This document shows positions 11,605 through 22,759 of a DNA stretch of 64,000 nucleotides, in pieces; the first letter of the stretch is position 1, and every line of letters starts with the position of its first letter. The notes under the pieces were generated by a model, which saw only the letters and a list, made by a program, of their open reading frames with translations, was not told the origin of the DNA and did no database searches. This DNA comes from Hysterangium stoloniferum (Eukaryota > Basidiomycota > Agaricomycetes > Hysterangiales > Hysterangiaceae): assembly GCA_015178975.1 (NCBI GenBank), contig WHVD01000005.1:496001-560000 (forward strand), written 5' to 3'. The position numbers and the translations under genes were made by a program.

Positions 11605-13113
11605 TCAGTCATCAATCACAACTACTTCTGGTATAACCCTGTGATATGGAATGAATCTCGATGGGTATACTGAAGGTGTGTCGTGAACACCTAATGGTGT
11701 AAAGGCCATAGGCATAACCTCTGGTTCCAAGAGCTGAGGATCTTCTTGCACTTTTCTGCGATTTATTCTTTTCGAAAGGTCTTTTCCTCGACTGTTAACT
11801 CGGTTCTTTATTCGCGCAGCTTGTTAAACACACATAAAAGGACTCACGCGGTGCGTCTTTTCCATTCCTCCCATGCTTCGGTCGCTCTCGAGTCTCCGTT
11901 ATCCTCTGCGGCAGCCTGTTTTTGCGTAAAATACATTTCAGCCGTGGTGTCCAACATGAAATTGGGATATATGCTGCTTTTATGAGATCCACGACATACG
12001 AAGCAAGTCGATTTGCTACCGTTTACATTCTGTCAGGGTGGTGGTCTCAGTTTCGATTCCACGGGTAAAACAAACGATGCGGCTGGAGACTCACGAGCCA
12101 TTCATGCAAACAGACTGCACAAGCGGTATGTCCGCAAGACAAAGTGTGAGCTGCAGCTCTGCTCAACTCGTCGGCATTCGTTTTCACGCTGGAAACTGGC
12201 TAACACTCACATGACGTCGAAACAGCTAATCATATGCGATGCGTATAAGAAGTACGGCGAGGACATTTCTCAAATAACCAACATACATGGCACACTCCAA
12301 TGCACGGCCAACAGCATCTATAAGCGAGGTCGTCTGCAAAGCGCCGCGCCTAGGCTTTTTTCGCGGCGATTCCTGGCTAAGACAGCCATATGAGGCCATA
12401 TGATGAAGTTTCGACCGTGAAGATCCGGGCTGCGACGTCCCTATTAGATTTGGAAATTGTGTTATAACAAGCAGTCTATTTGCGCAACGGCAACAAACGT
12501 ACTATGAGAGGGAACTAAGGTCGCATCGGGACAGTACGGTGCAGTTCCGGAATCTGGGAGCATGTGTCATGGAGGCTACGACGGGACATGGCCATTGAGA
12601 AGTCTAGCAATACATACCATTCCGGCCACTGTTCGAAGAAAAAGCATTGGAGATAGCGGGGGTTGGGAGTAGAGAGCCCGGGGTTGTCGTAAATCCCGCA
12701 GGACGTTCCCCGCCATTGTGCATGATATCCTGAAGGAGACGAAACGAAGCAGACGCTATACAACGCTATGAGTAGCATATTGGCAAAAAAACTACTCATC
12801 TTACTTCTCGAAGAGGACGTTGAAAGCGACCCTGCAATGAGATTGTTTACAAATTGAATACCGACAGAGTTAGTGACTCACAGTTCGAAACGGGGGCTGG
12901 TTGGGTCGATTGGGCCTCATCGAGTGTACTGGCTCGAGGCGAAAGACGCAGAGCATGCACAGTAGATGAATGGGATGCCGGTAGATTTGAAACACCTGAT
13001 AATGTGGTCTCTACTGGCACTGGAAGGCTTGCCATCCCTTCGATCGTAGACCAGTCGACATCCTCTGCGAAAGGCCCTTCCAAAAGCGCGTCGAACTCAT
13101 CATAGTCAGCCAT
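11605..13113 (-). CDS. RING-finger (C3HC4) protein, probable E3 ubiquitin ligase
   Basis: The joined exons give a long Ser/Pro-rich, probably disordered N-terminal part (start MADYDEFDALLEG; an in-frame ATG at 13146 is an alternative). Then come a basic KKPRRG nuclear-localisation-like patch and a RING domain: CAICFDVI, SCGHTACAVCLHEWL, STCFVC. Spacing is CxxC...CxHxxCxxC...CxxC, a complete zinc-ligand set. CFDV in the first knuckle is encoded by a 15-nt exon at 12211-12225 flanked by introns of 52 and 61 nt. The region after the RING (PNFMLDTTAEMYF, then a Trp/Glu/Arg-rich helix) resembles the tails of CHFR/TRAF-like RINGs, but I cannot assign an orthologue. It ends EVVVIDD. It converges with RPS27. 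Confidence 0.8.
12211..12225 (-). other. 15-nt micro-exon inside the RING domain
   Basis: Bases CTGTTTCGACGTCAT on the minus strand, preceded by ..GATTAG and followed by GTGAGT. Joining them to the neighbouring exons turns LECA + HTLSCGH into a textbook RING. Skipping the exon removes the second zinc-binding cysteine. Confidence 0.75.
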
Positions 13114-13762
13114 GAGGGCGGAGCGTATGTGGTTAAGGTTGGGCAACTGTGACGCGTTAAGTCGCGGTCTATCACGTGATGGTGCTTGATAGTTCTTCAG
13201 GGGCTGTGAAATAATTAGTTTTAATTTTACATTAGGGTTTGACGGGCGCTATTAGCGATTGTTGTCAAAAATACATATATATAAGTAATGTATTTATAGA
13301 TATTTGGTTCTCTAGGATACTTTTAAATTAATTAGTTAGCCACGTAGGCTGTTTTCAAAATTTGAATCGACTGCGTCTCGCCCTTTGGTATTATTTTTTA
13401 ATATCACACATTCCCCCAGGGTTGACAAGCAAAATGACAATTATGCGACGCACATGAGAGGGGTCAGGAAGAGGGGAAGAGCACTGCGTGTAGGAAGAGG
13501 GGACGATCTCACAAGTGGAAATAGGAACACGTGGTTCATAAAGGCAAGTTTTGCCAAGCTAGTACAGAAATAACCCCCGTCCTGAGTCGGAATGTCAAAT
13601 GTCAAAAAAATTTTTTTTTTACAAATAAAATAAAATAAAAGTCCGTTTCTTATTTCGCTCGTGCCTAGCGACGGTATTAGTACATACAATTTGAAAATAG
13701 CGCAAGAAAATGGGGGAAATTGACGAAAAAAGGGATGAAAAAAAAAAAGGTGTGTCCAATCT
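13114..13762. other. intergenic region between the RING gene and a proline-rich gene
   Basis: About 650 bp with no coding signal that I accept. It contains a CACGTG E-box near 13170, an AT-rich stretch (13200-13360) and poly-A/T runs (13605-13640, 13738-13748). It should hold the RING-gene promoter and the 3' end of the neighbour. Confidence 0.6.
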
Positions 13763-14668
13763 CTATCTCGATATGGAGCCTTGTGCCGATCCTTTGGATT
13801 GCCTTTGGGCTCCATCTCGGTCTCTCTCGGAGCTTGTGCGGGAATGCCATTCAGTGTCCTGATCATGTGTATCTGAGGCTAATAAAGAACCAATGGCCAT
13901 GGCATCTCGAGAAGGCGGATGAGCAACGAGCTCTGGAGGTCCAAGAGTGGACCTTCCAGGAGATGAGAAGGGTGGTGAAGGTGGTAGCTCGGTTGACTCT
14001 GAGGATTGACCCGAATGACGTCTTTTCAATGGTGGGGGAGAGCTTGATGTTCTGGCGCGTTTACGCGGGTTTGAATTCGGATTTGAATGTGGGGCTGGAG
14101 CTTGGGCTGCATTTTCATTTAAATTTTGAGGCGGCTGGACGCTTGGTAATGGGAGGTCACGAGGAGAGGCTGTAGGGGAAACCCTGGAAAGAGGCGGCGG
14201 CGGAGGATAGTGATAGTGGTGTGGGGGGGGCATCGGATGGGGGAAAATATGATCATGAATATGCGGTTTGGGGGCATGAGGTTGGGGAAGTTCGATGAGT
14301 TTTTGGTGAAGAGTTGCTAGAGCAGCAATTCGCTGGAGATATGTCAGGACAATGCGATAAAGTAATGAGAGGGGGAAGAGAGTGATGGTGACTGACCTGG
14401 TCCTCGGCACTCTTGGCATTGAGCATGGCAAGGAGCATATCACGGTCACCGTCGCCCTTTGACCTGTATGCGCTGAGAATTTCGCGTAATGTTGGCGGAG
14501 GGGGCTAGAAGAAAGAGTGTGAGTGCGAGCAAGTGAAGATCTGGTAGATTTGCATACCTGGTCGATGATGACATGCCATGCTGAGTTGTAGAGATGTTGA
14601 GCACGTAGGAAGTCTGGGTTGTCTGGATGAGTGTATGGGGGAGAAGGATACGGGGATGGGTGAGACAT
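13763..14668 (-). CDS. proline-rich nuclear-type hypothetical protein
   Basis: Family not recognised. Start MSHPSPYPSPPYTHPD. A conserved-looking helical N-terminal part (FLRAQHLYNSAWHVIIDQ; then LREILSAYRSKGDGDRDMLLAML and QRIAALATLHQKLIEL) is joined over two phase-0 introns, with donors at about 14557 and 14398. The rest is low complexity: His/Pro-rich (HDHIFPHPMPPPHHYHYPPP), a bipartite basic signal (RKRARTS...LKRRHS) and a Ser/Pro/Arg tail. The helical start plus NLS suggests a nuclear scaffold or adaptor, but that is guesswork. Because the introns are phase 0 and partly open, an unspliced reading is also long; the spliced one has better composition. Confidence 0.6.
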   Translation of the reverse strand: MSHPSPYPSPPYTHPDNPDFLRAQHLYNSAWHVIIDQVCKSTRSSLARTHTLSSSPLRQHYAKFSAHTGQRATVTVICSLPCSMPRVPRTRSVTITLFPLSLLYRIVLTYLQRIAALATLHQKLIELPQPHAPKPHIHDHIFPHPMPPPHHYHYPPPPPLSRVSPTASPRDLPLPSVQPPQNLNENAAQAPAPHSNPNSNPRKRARTSSSPPPLKRRHSGQSSESTELPPSPPFSSPGRSTLGPPELVAHPPSRDAMAIGSLLASDTHDQDTEWHSRTSSERDRDGAQRQSKGSAQGSISR

Positions 14669-15193
14669 GGCTGGAAATGAGAGAGAAAGACGAACGGTAC
14701 TTGATTTCGAATATCCGCATGTGGGTTTATGTACCAGAATGCGACCTTGGCAGCTTGCCAAGAGCAACTTGAGCCAAACTTAGCACAGGTCACTATGACA
14801 CACATACCATCTATGCAGGCGGAGACCGGCAAGGCAATGCATTGTCCCCATGCTATATACTGTTTTTAAAGCCGTCAACGTCCAATGGGTCCCGTCCACC
14901 GCTGCAGACGAAGGGAAGGACGCCTGAGCTGTGAGCGGCGATGCAAGGCGGAAGCGCCTTGGTCTTGGCAAGAGATACGATTGGATATCCTTCTGGGATT
15001 ATTCCTGGATTATAGAGATGGCTATTTATAGCATTGGAGCGTGCACTGTTGTCTAAAAAAAACATAACACTTGATAGCATCCATCATAAGTCTAAGTACA
15101 CCATTGACACATACTAACACACACAGCATCCCTTGGGACGTATCAGATTCGAGGAATATAACAATCTATAGCTATACCACCAAAGTAATCATT
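14669..15193. other. divergent upstream region
   Basis: 525 bp between two divergent starts. I see no further exon. A CA-rich leader (ccattgacacatactaacacacacagc, about 15101-15127) precedes the exonuclease start. Confidence 0.5.
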
Positions 15194-16187
15194 ATGCCAC
15201 GACATCCCAAGACCTCGCTTCTCCGGCCCTCTCCCCCTCTTCTTTCCCAGTATTATTCCACCCCACCCAGCACTTCCCCTGTAACCTGTCACCCATCCCA
15301 TGTGTCTTCCAGCTCCCGTGGACCAAGTTCCCCCAACAGGGCACCCTACCTTAGGCCTCAGTCCCAAACATTATCATCATCATCATCGTCAACGCCCCCG
15401 CTGCTTCTCCCAAGATTGGATTCATTATCCAGAACCCTTTATTATCTACGGGATGCCACAGAAACAGACAAAACCGTAGCCCACTTCAGTGACATTTTCA
15501 AAGGCCATCTTGGCTTTGATATTGAATATCGGCCGTCTTTCATAAAGGGACAGCCCCTGCACAAGACCGCCCTTGTCCAGCTTGCGTCCGCTTCCATCGC
15601 GCTCCTCGTCCAAGTGTCGGCAATGTCTCGTGAGTTTATCACTGCCCAATCACCCCCGATCATCTTCTCACTAGAGTCTACACACCCAGAGTTTCCCAAC
15701 AGCATAAAAGCCATCTTACAAAATCCGGCAATCATCAAGGTCGGTGTTGGAATACAAGGTACGTTCGCCCAAGTCACCGCTCCTGGGCTTCATCCTCCTT
15801 GTAGGTGATGTAAAAAAATTGCGGGATGATTATGGAGTCAACATGAATGGCTCTCTCGAGCTTGGCTATCTTGCCAGGGCTGTCGATCCCCAATGGTCTG
15901 CCTCGCGTGGATTAATTAGTCTCGCACGGCTTGCCAAGGCGTATCAGGGTATCGACTTTAAAAAACTCAAACGCGTCCAAATGAGCAATTGGGAGCTCAT
16001 GCTAACGGAGGAACAGCAGGATTGTAGGTTTTCGTCGCAACTTCAAAGTTTGCCAACTATAAATATAACCAATGACCCTTCAGATGCCGCCAATGATGCC
16101 TTCATTGCACTGACAATATTTGACAAGCTAAACATAATTTTACCCACAGTCCGACCGTCCCCCGCTAAAGAAACCTATATTTTCTGA
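15194..16187 (+). CDS. DEDDy-type 3'-5' exonuclease (WRN/RNase D-like)
   Basis: The Ser/Pro-rich N-terminal 75 residues look like a mitochondrial or disordered leader. The exonuclease domain then follows: motif I LGFDIEY (D and E), an AxVQLAS-type strand (KTALVQLASA), motif II region IIKVGVGIQGDVKKLRDDYG, and motif III YAANDAFIAL, which appears only after splicing the intron about 16024-16083 (GATT|GTAGGT...CAG|AT). A first intron at about 15760-15806 joins GIQ to GDVKKL. All catalytic acidic positions of the DEDDy family are visible. The C-terminus is short, with no HRDC or helicase domain, so it resembles the small fungal stand-alone exonucleases. It converges with CKA1. Confidence 0.85.
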
Positions 16188-16483
16188 ACCCTGGCGTCTT
16201 CTGTTCTCGGTTATTACGTACGTCTCACGTAACGATCCAAGCTTTCACACTAGGTGGGCACTTCCGTACCTTAGACCCATGCCACCTTAACATATTGCAT
16301 TCCAATTCAATGTAAAAAAATGTATGTACGTCGTCGTCATAATGAAAAGAAAAGGCATAAGCCCTTCATGCAACGCTCAGCAGGCTGTAAATACAAGCTA
16401 GTTGAGTTCTAACGAAGAACACGGAAAAGATCTCCCAGCCACGGGCAAACAAACAGAAAATAAGGAAGGCAATCGAGATAGCT

Positions 16484-17927
16484 TCAAGCAGAAAGCGAAT
16501 CATCACTTGCTTCTGCCGCAGCTGACTTGACGGGATCTGATCGATAGTCATTAGTACAAAACGCGTCCTCAAACCCATTATTCACTCACCAAAATATGGA
16601 TGTGATTGTGCTTCTAATGCGGTCAATCGCTCCTGATGATCATATTTCAGTAACTTGTCTAGAAAGTCAATTGCCTCGTTTGAAATGTATCGTTGGTTTT
16701 CAGCATTGACAAATCGTGTCCACGGTTTTTTCGGGTATCTGTCACAATTCGGGCCATTAAAATGCTTTTCTAGTCAAGTAGAAAGGGTCTTTACCTGCCC
16801 AAAATGTCGTCATACTGCGCGTCTAACTCGATATCATATTTCTCCAGGTACGCGTATAAATCGTCTGTACCCAGAACCTTAGTAATCTTGACTAATTGAT
16901 CATAATTATCGTGCCCGTGGAAGAAGGGCTCCTTGCGGAAAATCTGAAATACAATTTGTAAGCACACACAAAGACGCTGCTATGATAGTGAAAAGGCAAC
17001 TTGCCATAGACGCGAACATGCAACCCAGACTCCACATGTCCAAGCTGTAGTCGTACTCTTGGAAATCTACAAGTAATTCCGGCCCTTTGAAATATCGCGA
17101 CGCCACTCGTACATTATATTCTGTCTTTGGATGATAAAATTCTGCCAGTCCCCAATCAATGAGGCGTAACTGCGGGAAGAGCGTGTTAGTATATATTTTC
17201 TGTAATGATAAACACCAGGCGATTGCCAACCTTCCGCCGTTCATGATCAATCATTACATTGTGTGGCTTGACGTCACGATGCATAATGCCTTTTGAGTGG
17301 CAGAAATCCAGTGCCTGTACCCAAACGTTACCCATCCATCACGCACTCCCCAGCCACCATTCCTTGCTCACCTTCAGGAGCTCCAAAATGTAGAACCTCA
17401 CATCAAAGTCCGTAAACCGTGCGTACAGGACCTTGAAGTCGACGTTGTGGATGTACTCCGTGATCAGACTCGGGATCTTGGATGATGGGTCCCGCACGAC
17501 ATCCAGCAGTGCAATCACATTCGGGCCGCCCGCCAAATTTTGCAGAATCTTGATCTCCCGCTTTATCTTCTTCTTCTTGACCGGCTTGAGGACCTTGATG
17601 ATGCATTTTTCCTCGTTGACGATGTTGATCCCCTCGAAGACCTGCGCCGCCGCCACGAAGATGAGCCCGGAACCCCCCCGCCTCTCGGAACGACGCTCTC
17701 ACCTCGGAATATTTTCCCCGCCCCACCTTGCGCACGATCTCGTAGTGGTCCTGACTGCCCCATTGCACTTGCAGGTTGTCTACAGGTCACCGGCAAAAGA
17801 ACGTTAAAAATTGAGCAGGGACGACAGCCACAAAACCGAGTCACGAACCATAGTCGTGCCATGACGGGCCCAATCGACTGTTTACGTCTGCGTATGTTCG
17901 TGCTACTGACGGTGTCGCTGAGGGCAT
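16484..17927 (-). CDS. CKA1: casein kinase 2, catalytic alpha subunit
   Basis: Ser/Thr kinase of the CMGC group. Exons in order: [20 protein letters not shown]..., then after an intron [23 protein letters not shown] (glycine loop), [21 protein letters not shown] (catalytic Lys and CK2-specific basic cluster), [13 protein letters not shown] (catalytic loop), [13 protein letters not shown] (the DWG that replaces DFG in CK2), [14 protein letters not shown] and [32 protein letters not shown] exon follows, and finally [16 protein letters not shown]...HPYF. It ends EASDDSLSA. Length and motif set are complete. The start at 17927 is fixed by the conserved N-terminus across a 5' intron. Confidence 0.96.
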
Positions 17928-18376
17928 AACGATTTGTGGCCCTCAGGAAGCGTCTGCGTGTTCTTCTCGAGGCAACGACAACTCGGCTCCTTCCGCCGTT
18001 TCAAGCGTCTCATGAAAAAAGCATTTTGTAATGGAGATACTTGACAAGTGAACAAAGAATGTTAATTTATTCGTAGGGTCTTCCACAGTTGATCTCATAG
18101 ATGCTGGATTTTCATAATCCCCCATACTGTCAGTGTTCGGGAATTAGTTTGCATGTAGTTAATCAATATCTCACCCTAGACCTGGTTTTACGGAAATTGG
18201 ATGATGCTTTCCATTACTATTGACAAACATATATGGTAGTTATTCAGATTCCATCGTAGCATTCGCGAATAAATGCATCTCATGCAATCGTCCAAGAAAT
18301 TAAAATTCTAAAATGTTTATCACATAGGCACTGACCATACGCATTCAAACATAAACAAAAATTCCCCCCCCGTCAA
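17928..18376. other. intergenic region between CKA1 and URC1
   Basis: About 450 bp, both neighbours on the minus strand. AT-rich near 18130-18360, with no coding signal that I accept. It should contain the CKA1 promoter and the URC1 terminator. Confidence 0.5.
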
Positions 18377-20318
18377 TCAATGTTCCGTTTCCTCCCAGGT
18401 CCTCCCGACGGTCTTCGCTAGATCCTCCGCGGTAATTTTCTTCCCCGTCGTAAAGTATCCCGCTGCGATCTTTGCATCAATCTCGACCCTCGAATCCGGA
18501 GGAATCAGGTGCGCAGGAATATCGTAACGTCTCAAAATCGGGATGCCGGACTGCACAATGGCATTGTACTTCATGTCGCTCATACTCACCATATGGTCGA
18601 TCTTCTTGATCCCTAGCCAGTGCAAAACGTCGGGCATAAGTGCTTGGAAACGCATATCTTTAACACCTGCAATGACTTCCGTAGAACGGAAGTATTTGTC
18701 TGCACTGTCGCCGCCACGTTTGCGCAGGTTGTAGACCAGATATCTAGACACGAGACAATGTTCAGCCTGTGCCTTGTGATATACGAGTCGTTTTAAAAAT
18801 ATACTTGGTCACTTCACCCAACGCTCGGCCTTCCTTGCGGAAATACACTACGACGCCAACGCTGCCCCGCTGAGCACCGCGCACGCACTCCTCGATAGCA
18901 AAAGTGAGGTACGGTTTGCAAGTGCAAATGTCGGAGCCAAAAACGTCAGAACCGTTGCCTAAGATTGTCAGGAAAACTACGTTTAATGCCATGATAACCA
19001 TGAGCGGATAAACAATCGTACATTCGTCATGGACACGAAGAGTGAGCTCCTTCGTTTCATCGGACATATATGCTGGGTTGCCGACTGGAAGAGGGTCAGC
19101 TGATGCCTTTGAACACTCAGATCTCTTACGCACATATATACACAGTCAGATTTCCAATGGGAGGCAGGAAAACCTTGATGTCGGGCCTTGTAATCAACTC
19201 GGGATACATTCCTCCCGTATCTTCAAATAATGCCCGACGGAGCAGGGATTCGGAACTATATATCGCTGAATTAGCATTCGATCGCCAACAACACAAACAC
19301 TGACATGCCGAATCGTTCTGCAACACCAGGCAGGTACCACACAGGCTCCACTGCCGCTTTGCTCACATTCAATTCAACACCGGGGTCGTCTTTGCTTTCC
19401 GACCCATCCTCGTTTACGCCCTGCCTGCTCTTCAGGACAATCTTACCGTCCACAACAAGGTCTCCCTTTTTGGCGGATATGTCAATCTCGCTGAGCTTGA
19501 TGTGCGCCTTAGTGACCGCAATACTGGGCCTAATGTCGAGGCCAAGCTCTTCAATCTCACGGCGAAAAACCTGTGGCGCAAGATGCCCCCATGGATCGAA
19601 GCTGACAATCTTGCTTGGATCGTACCAGGACGCCTGCGGCGGGATCTCAACGGGGGGCTCGGTGAGCGCATATGATGGCTTGTGGGTCGGCGAGAGCGTG
19701 CCCAGCGCAATAGCCAAGGCACGATAGATGCTATATGAACCGCTGTGAGCACCTATGGCATTACGCTGCTTCAGTGACGATGGCAGTCGGGATGGGATGA
19801 CAGGCCCGCGTGTCTGCGGGTTGGAGGCTCCCCAGGTAAGGGGGAAGGGCTTGATTCCTGTCTGGTCGGGGTAAGCTGACGGGCATACGCTCTTAGTGCT
19901 GTGATAAGGATAAACGAGTGGTAGCGTACTGGTCAATATCACTCTGGATGGATACAGAGACTTCTCTCGTGCTTTCTCTTTAGAGGCTTCGTCTGTGGGC
20001 ATAGACTTGGCGCCTGTTGGTGATTGCAGCATCGGCGACTGCTTTGGCGGTGTCTCCGGGATCACAGTGCGAAGAGGGGGTAACTTGGCGAAAGACCCAT
20101 CGTCCAAAGGTATTGGCAATGAGGACGAGGTTGCTGGTAATAGCGGGGGAGTTGATCTAGCTGACAGCACATCGAGCTTTGTTGAGGGTATCTTGTTAGG
20201 TTGTTTAATTCCTTATTATTTGGGAAAAAAATACCTTTGCTTGCAAGGTCTGCTGCTGGACCGACAAATTCTCAAGCTGAGTCAATATCTGAGTCAATAT
20301 GGCATCTGAGACGGGCAT
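18377..20318 (-). CDS. URC1: Urc1, GTP cyclohydrolase II-family protein of uracil catabolism
   Basis: Fungal Urc1 is a two-part protein: a GTP-cyclohydrolase N-terminal domain and a RibA-like domain. It is required for use of uracil as nitrogen source in Lachancea kluyveri. The start MPVSDAILTQILTQLENLS (20318) is joined by a 43-nt intron to IPSTKLDVLSARSTPP. Conserved blocks: PDQTGIKPFPLTWGASNPQTRGP, IGAHSGSYSIYRALAIALG, SFDPWGHLAPQVF, VEPVWYLPGVAERFG, LRRALFEDTGGMYPEL. The RibA-like zinc site is C-NGSDVFGSDI-CTC (CxxxxxxxxxxCxC, completed by splicing), then YFRKEGRALGEVTKY and MPDVLHWLGIKKIDHMVSMS. It ends GRTWEETEH. Several short introns; no frame break seen. Confidence 0.92.
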
Positions 20319-20513
20319 CGTTGCGTCGCTCCTTTATTTTCGAAAAATAATGGGCGAGGACGGAATAGGAAAACCAAGTCTTAATTTGGCTATCATAGTA
20401 GGGGTCGCGTCACTCAGGTCACATGAGCTCCGTTCTGTGACCTATGGAACCAAGTTGTTAACCGGCATTAATGTTTATCCCTTGTTCAATCCGACATGTT
20501 TACATTGATTATT

Positions 20514-20715
20514 AGGGGTGGCACGAGTCTTGACCAATACTGACGGTATAGCCTTCGGCGCAACATCACAGAATCGTATTTGGTTGTTCAAGGACGTTTA
20601 ATATCGGAAAGGTAGCTTTTGCAATGGGAAGCAACAACTTATCACTATAACACACTCTAATTGACGTATGGCAGCTAGTATACCTAATAAACAGCCCGGT
20701 TACAGTGCCACCCCT
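20514..20715. mobile_element. candidate hAT-like MITE with 11-bp terminal inverted repeats
   Basis: AGGGGTGGCAC at 20514-20524 is matched by its exact reverse complement GTGCCACCCCT at 20705-20715, enclosing 202 bp without coding capacity. The terminal sequence resembles TIRs of some hAT-superfamily elements (starting CAGGGGTGGC or TAGGGGTGGC). I find no clean 8-bp target-site duplication: the flanks are tgattatt and ctctattc. It lies in the URC1/SET divergent promoter. Confidence 0.35.
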
Positions 20716-20815
20716 CTCTATTCACTGTATTCACTGGTGATCCTTTAAGCTCCAACACTTTTGGATTGACGTTGTTGAGCCTTTCAAGAAAGGGAAACGT
20801 GAACCGCGGAAGCAA

Positions 20816-21454
20816 ATGGCCATCGACTTCAAGATCAACATGACCAAGTCCCTCCCAGCGCATTGGCCATCAGAGATTTCATTTCTCAACGCTCCATCGT
20901 ATTCATCATCCATTCCCCCACATGTTTTATCAGATATTCGTGGCGCTGGACCTTCTATACGTTCAGGCCCTTGCAAGCATGTCACCATCAGACGCATCAC
21001 CGCCAAGGACCACCCGGCATGTGGTCAGCTCGGATTATTTGCCACAAAAACGATAATTCCACATTCTCATATATGTGACTATCTCGGTGAAGTTCATTCT
21101 GAGGATCGGAATTCAGACTACGACCTGTCGCTCCTCCGACTCCAAAGCGGAATTAATATCGGTGTCGATGCAAGTGCAATGGGCAATGAGGCACGATTTG
21201 TCAACGATTACCGTGGAATTCAGAGCAGGCCAAACATCGTATTCAAAGAGCAGCGCACAGCTTCTGGTGAGCTTAGGATGAGCATCTGGAGCGCATCGAT
21301 GAGCATCAGAAAAGGGGAGGAGCTACTGGTCTCCTATGGCAAGTCATGGTGGCAACATCGCCCAGATAGCAACACGCTGGATAATGTTGAAAATCATGTA
21401 AGGCGCCACCGTTTGATTTTATCACAATTGTTGTTTGTGTTTGGTCTGAACTAA
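20816..21454 (+). CDS. small SET-domain protein
   Basis: A single-exon SET protein of the short fungal kind. The N-terminal block LPAHWPSEISFLNAPSY is followed by the SET core: GQLGLFATKTIIPHSHI and CDYLGEVHSE; then NIGVDASAMGNEARFVNDYRG (equivalent to the RFxNH methyltransferase motif, here with ND in place of NH); and IRKGEELLVSYGKSWW (equivalent to GEEL...DYG). There is no pre- or post-SET cysteine cluster, so a non-histone substrate is plausible; activity is unproven. The in-frame sequence upstream of the ATG (KGKREPRKQ) is open, so an extra 5' exon cannot be excluded. Confidence 0.85.
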   Translation: MAIDFKINMTKSLPAHWPSEISFLNAPSYSSSIPPHVLSDIRGAGPSIRSGPCKHVTIRRITAKDHPACGQLGLFATKTIIPHSHICDYLGEVHSEDRNSDYDLSLLRLQSGINIGVDASAMGNEARFVNDYRGIQSRPNIVFKEQRTASGELRMSIWSASMSIRKGEELLVSYGKSWWQHRPDSNTLDNVENHVRRHRLILSQLLFVFGLN

Positions 21455-22759
21455 ACTTCGCAATCTAGGTATATAGTGATTCGAGTCGGATATCCTAAAA
21501 TAGGTTCATTGAGACCCCCTTATGAATTGAATATGAACCTCGAGATTTTTCATCGGGCAGTATATCACCCGAGTTGGACGTCAATGTCATCTGATTGAGG
21601 GTGTGGGATTGTGGCAAGACCTTGGTTATTGGAGATCAGGAAAAACTGTCATGACTTCACGTGTCTTTTAACTGCAGCCGTCATTGGATAAGTGTCTACC
21701 TTTAAATCCCGATATCCGACGGCTACACTTGACTCACATAACAAAGGGTTGAGACTTCGAAACATCTTCACGTCTGACAGTTTGTGAATTCGCCAGGCAC
21801 AAGTATATCTTTGTTATTTGTCGATGCTTGAGACGTATTAGGAACTTTAGACGTTGAACAGGGCCTGATCGGGGCAGCGTGCTCGCTCCGCAGAGATATA
21901 CGTTATCCCATATACATGTGGAATGTCACCGATACGACACTTGTAGAATTATACGTACACAATTGAGCTGGACGATAGCAAGGCGTTTACTTATTTGACG
22001 GAGTGGCACTCTCGCATTCTATTCGACACGAGACGGTACTGGTCAGTCTCCCAGAGTCACTTTGAAATCAATTAAGGGTTCCTTGTCCTTTGAACGTTTA
22101 TGGCCTAATTAGTCCTCAGCCTCAAGGCAGAGCCATCATCTGCACAATTACTGTAGAAGGATATTGACATGTAGCCATTTACAGGAATTTCCGCGCGAAT
22201 CCATGCGTCATTGTGCTTGTCGATCGATCTTCGCCAAGTCGACCGATGAGCCCCTTGTGAGAATGGATATGCAGGCAAATCTGGATATTGATGTATAGCC
22301 TATAGGGTATGTGGCACCGTTTCTGAGTTGAGACGTGTCCGGCCGCGCTGCACTTCCTGTGCATATTGGGGTGCTTCTGAGTTCGCATCATTGGGGGAAT
22401 GTATATAATATAATATTACAACGGGTTAGGCATGTAGTATCATCCAGTCGTACCTGCACGTACCTTTTTGTGCCCCATTCCATGGGGAGGGTAGCTGTAA
22501 TGTAAATCGAATCTATATAGACTTGTATACATAGTACTCCCTCATAATCCATACCGTGTTGTGGACAATCCAGGGTATGGGTTATGGGGGAGTGCGAATA
22601 TTGCCATCCAACTTTAGTAACATGGAAATTCTGAGGGAGTGGGTTATGGGGTAGGACTTGTAGTTAGTCAACAGTCGACTCTCGGAATTCGTGGGAAACC
22701 TCCCTCTGTGACTAGCCGCCCAAGGGAGGGAAAATAAACACACTGTTTTCCTTTCAACC
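21455..22759. other. 1.3-kb intergenic region without a gene
   Basis: I see no coding exons, tRNA or long repeat. It contains AT-rich stretches, and the last 200 bp are the probable promoter and leader of the DnaJ gene, whose ATG sits in a good context (accATGGcg). Confidence 0.5.

Noticed and set aside
11455-11673. Plus-strand small open frame downstream of RPS27
   Set aside because: Overlaps the last exon of the minus-strand RING gene, which reads well to its stop at 11605.
13720-14175. Plus-strand open frame of about 150 codons opposite the proline-rich gene
   Set aside because: Mirror of a biased minus-strand coding region with no splice structure or known motif; treated as a shadow. 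The same applies to long antisense frames at 17433-17929, 19305-19727 and 25429-25764.
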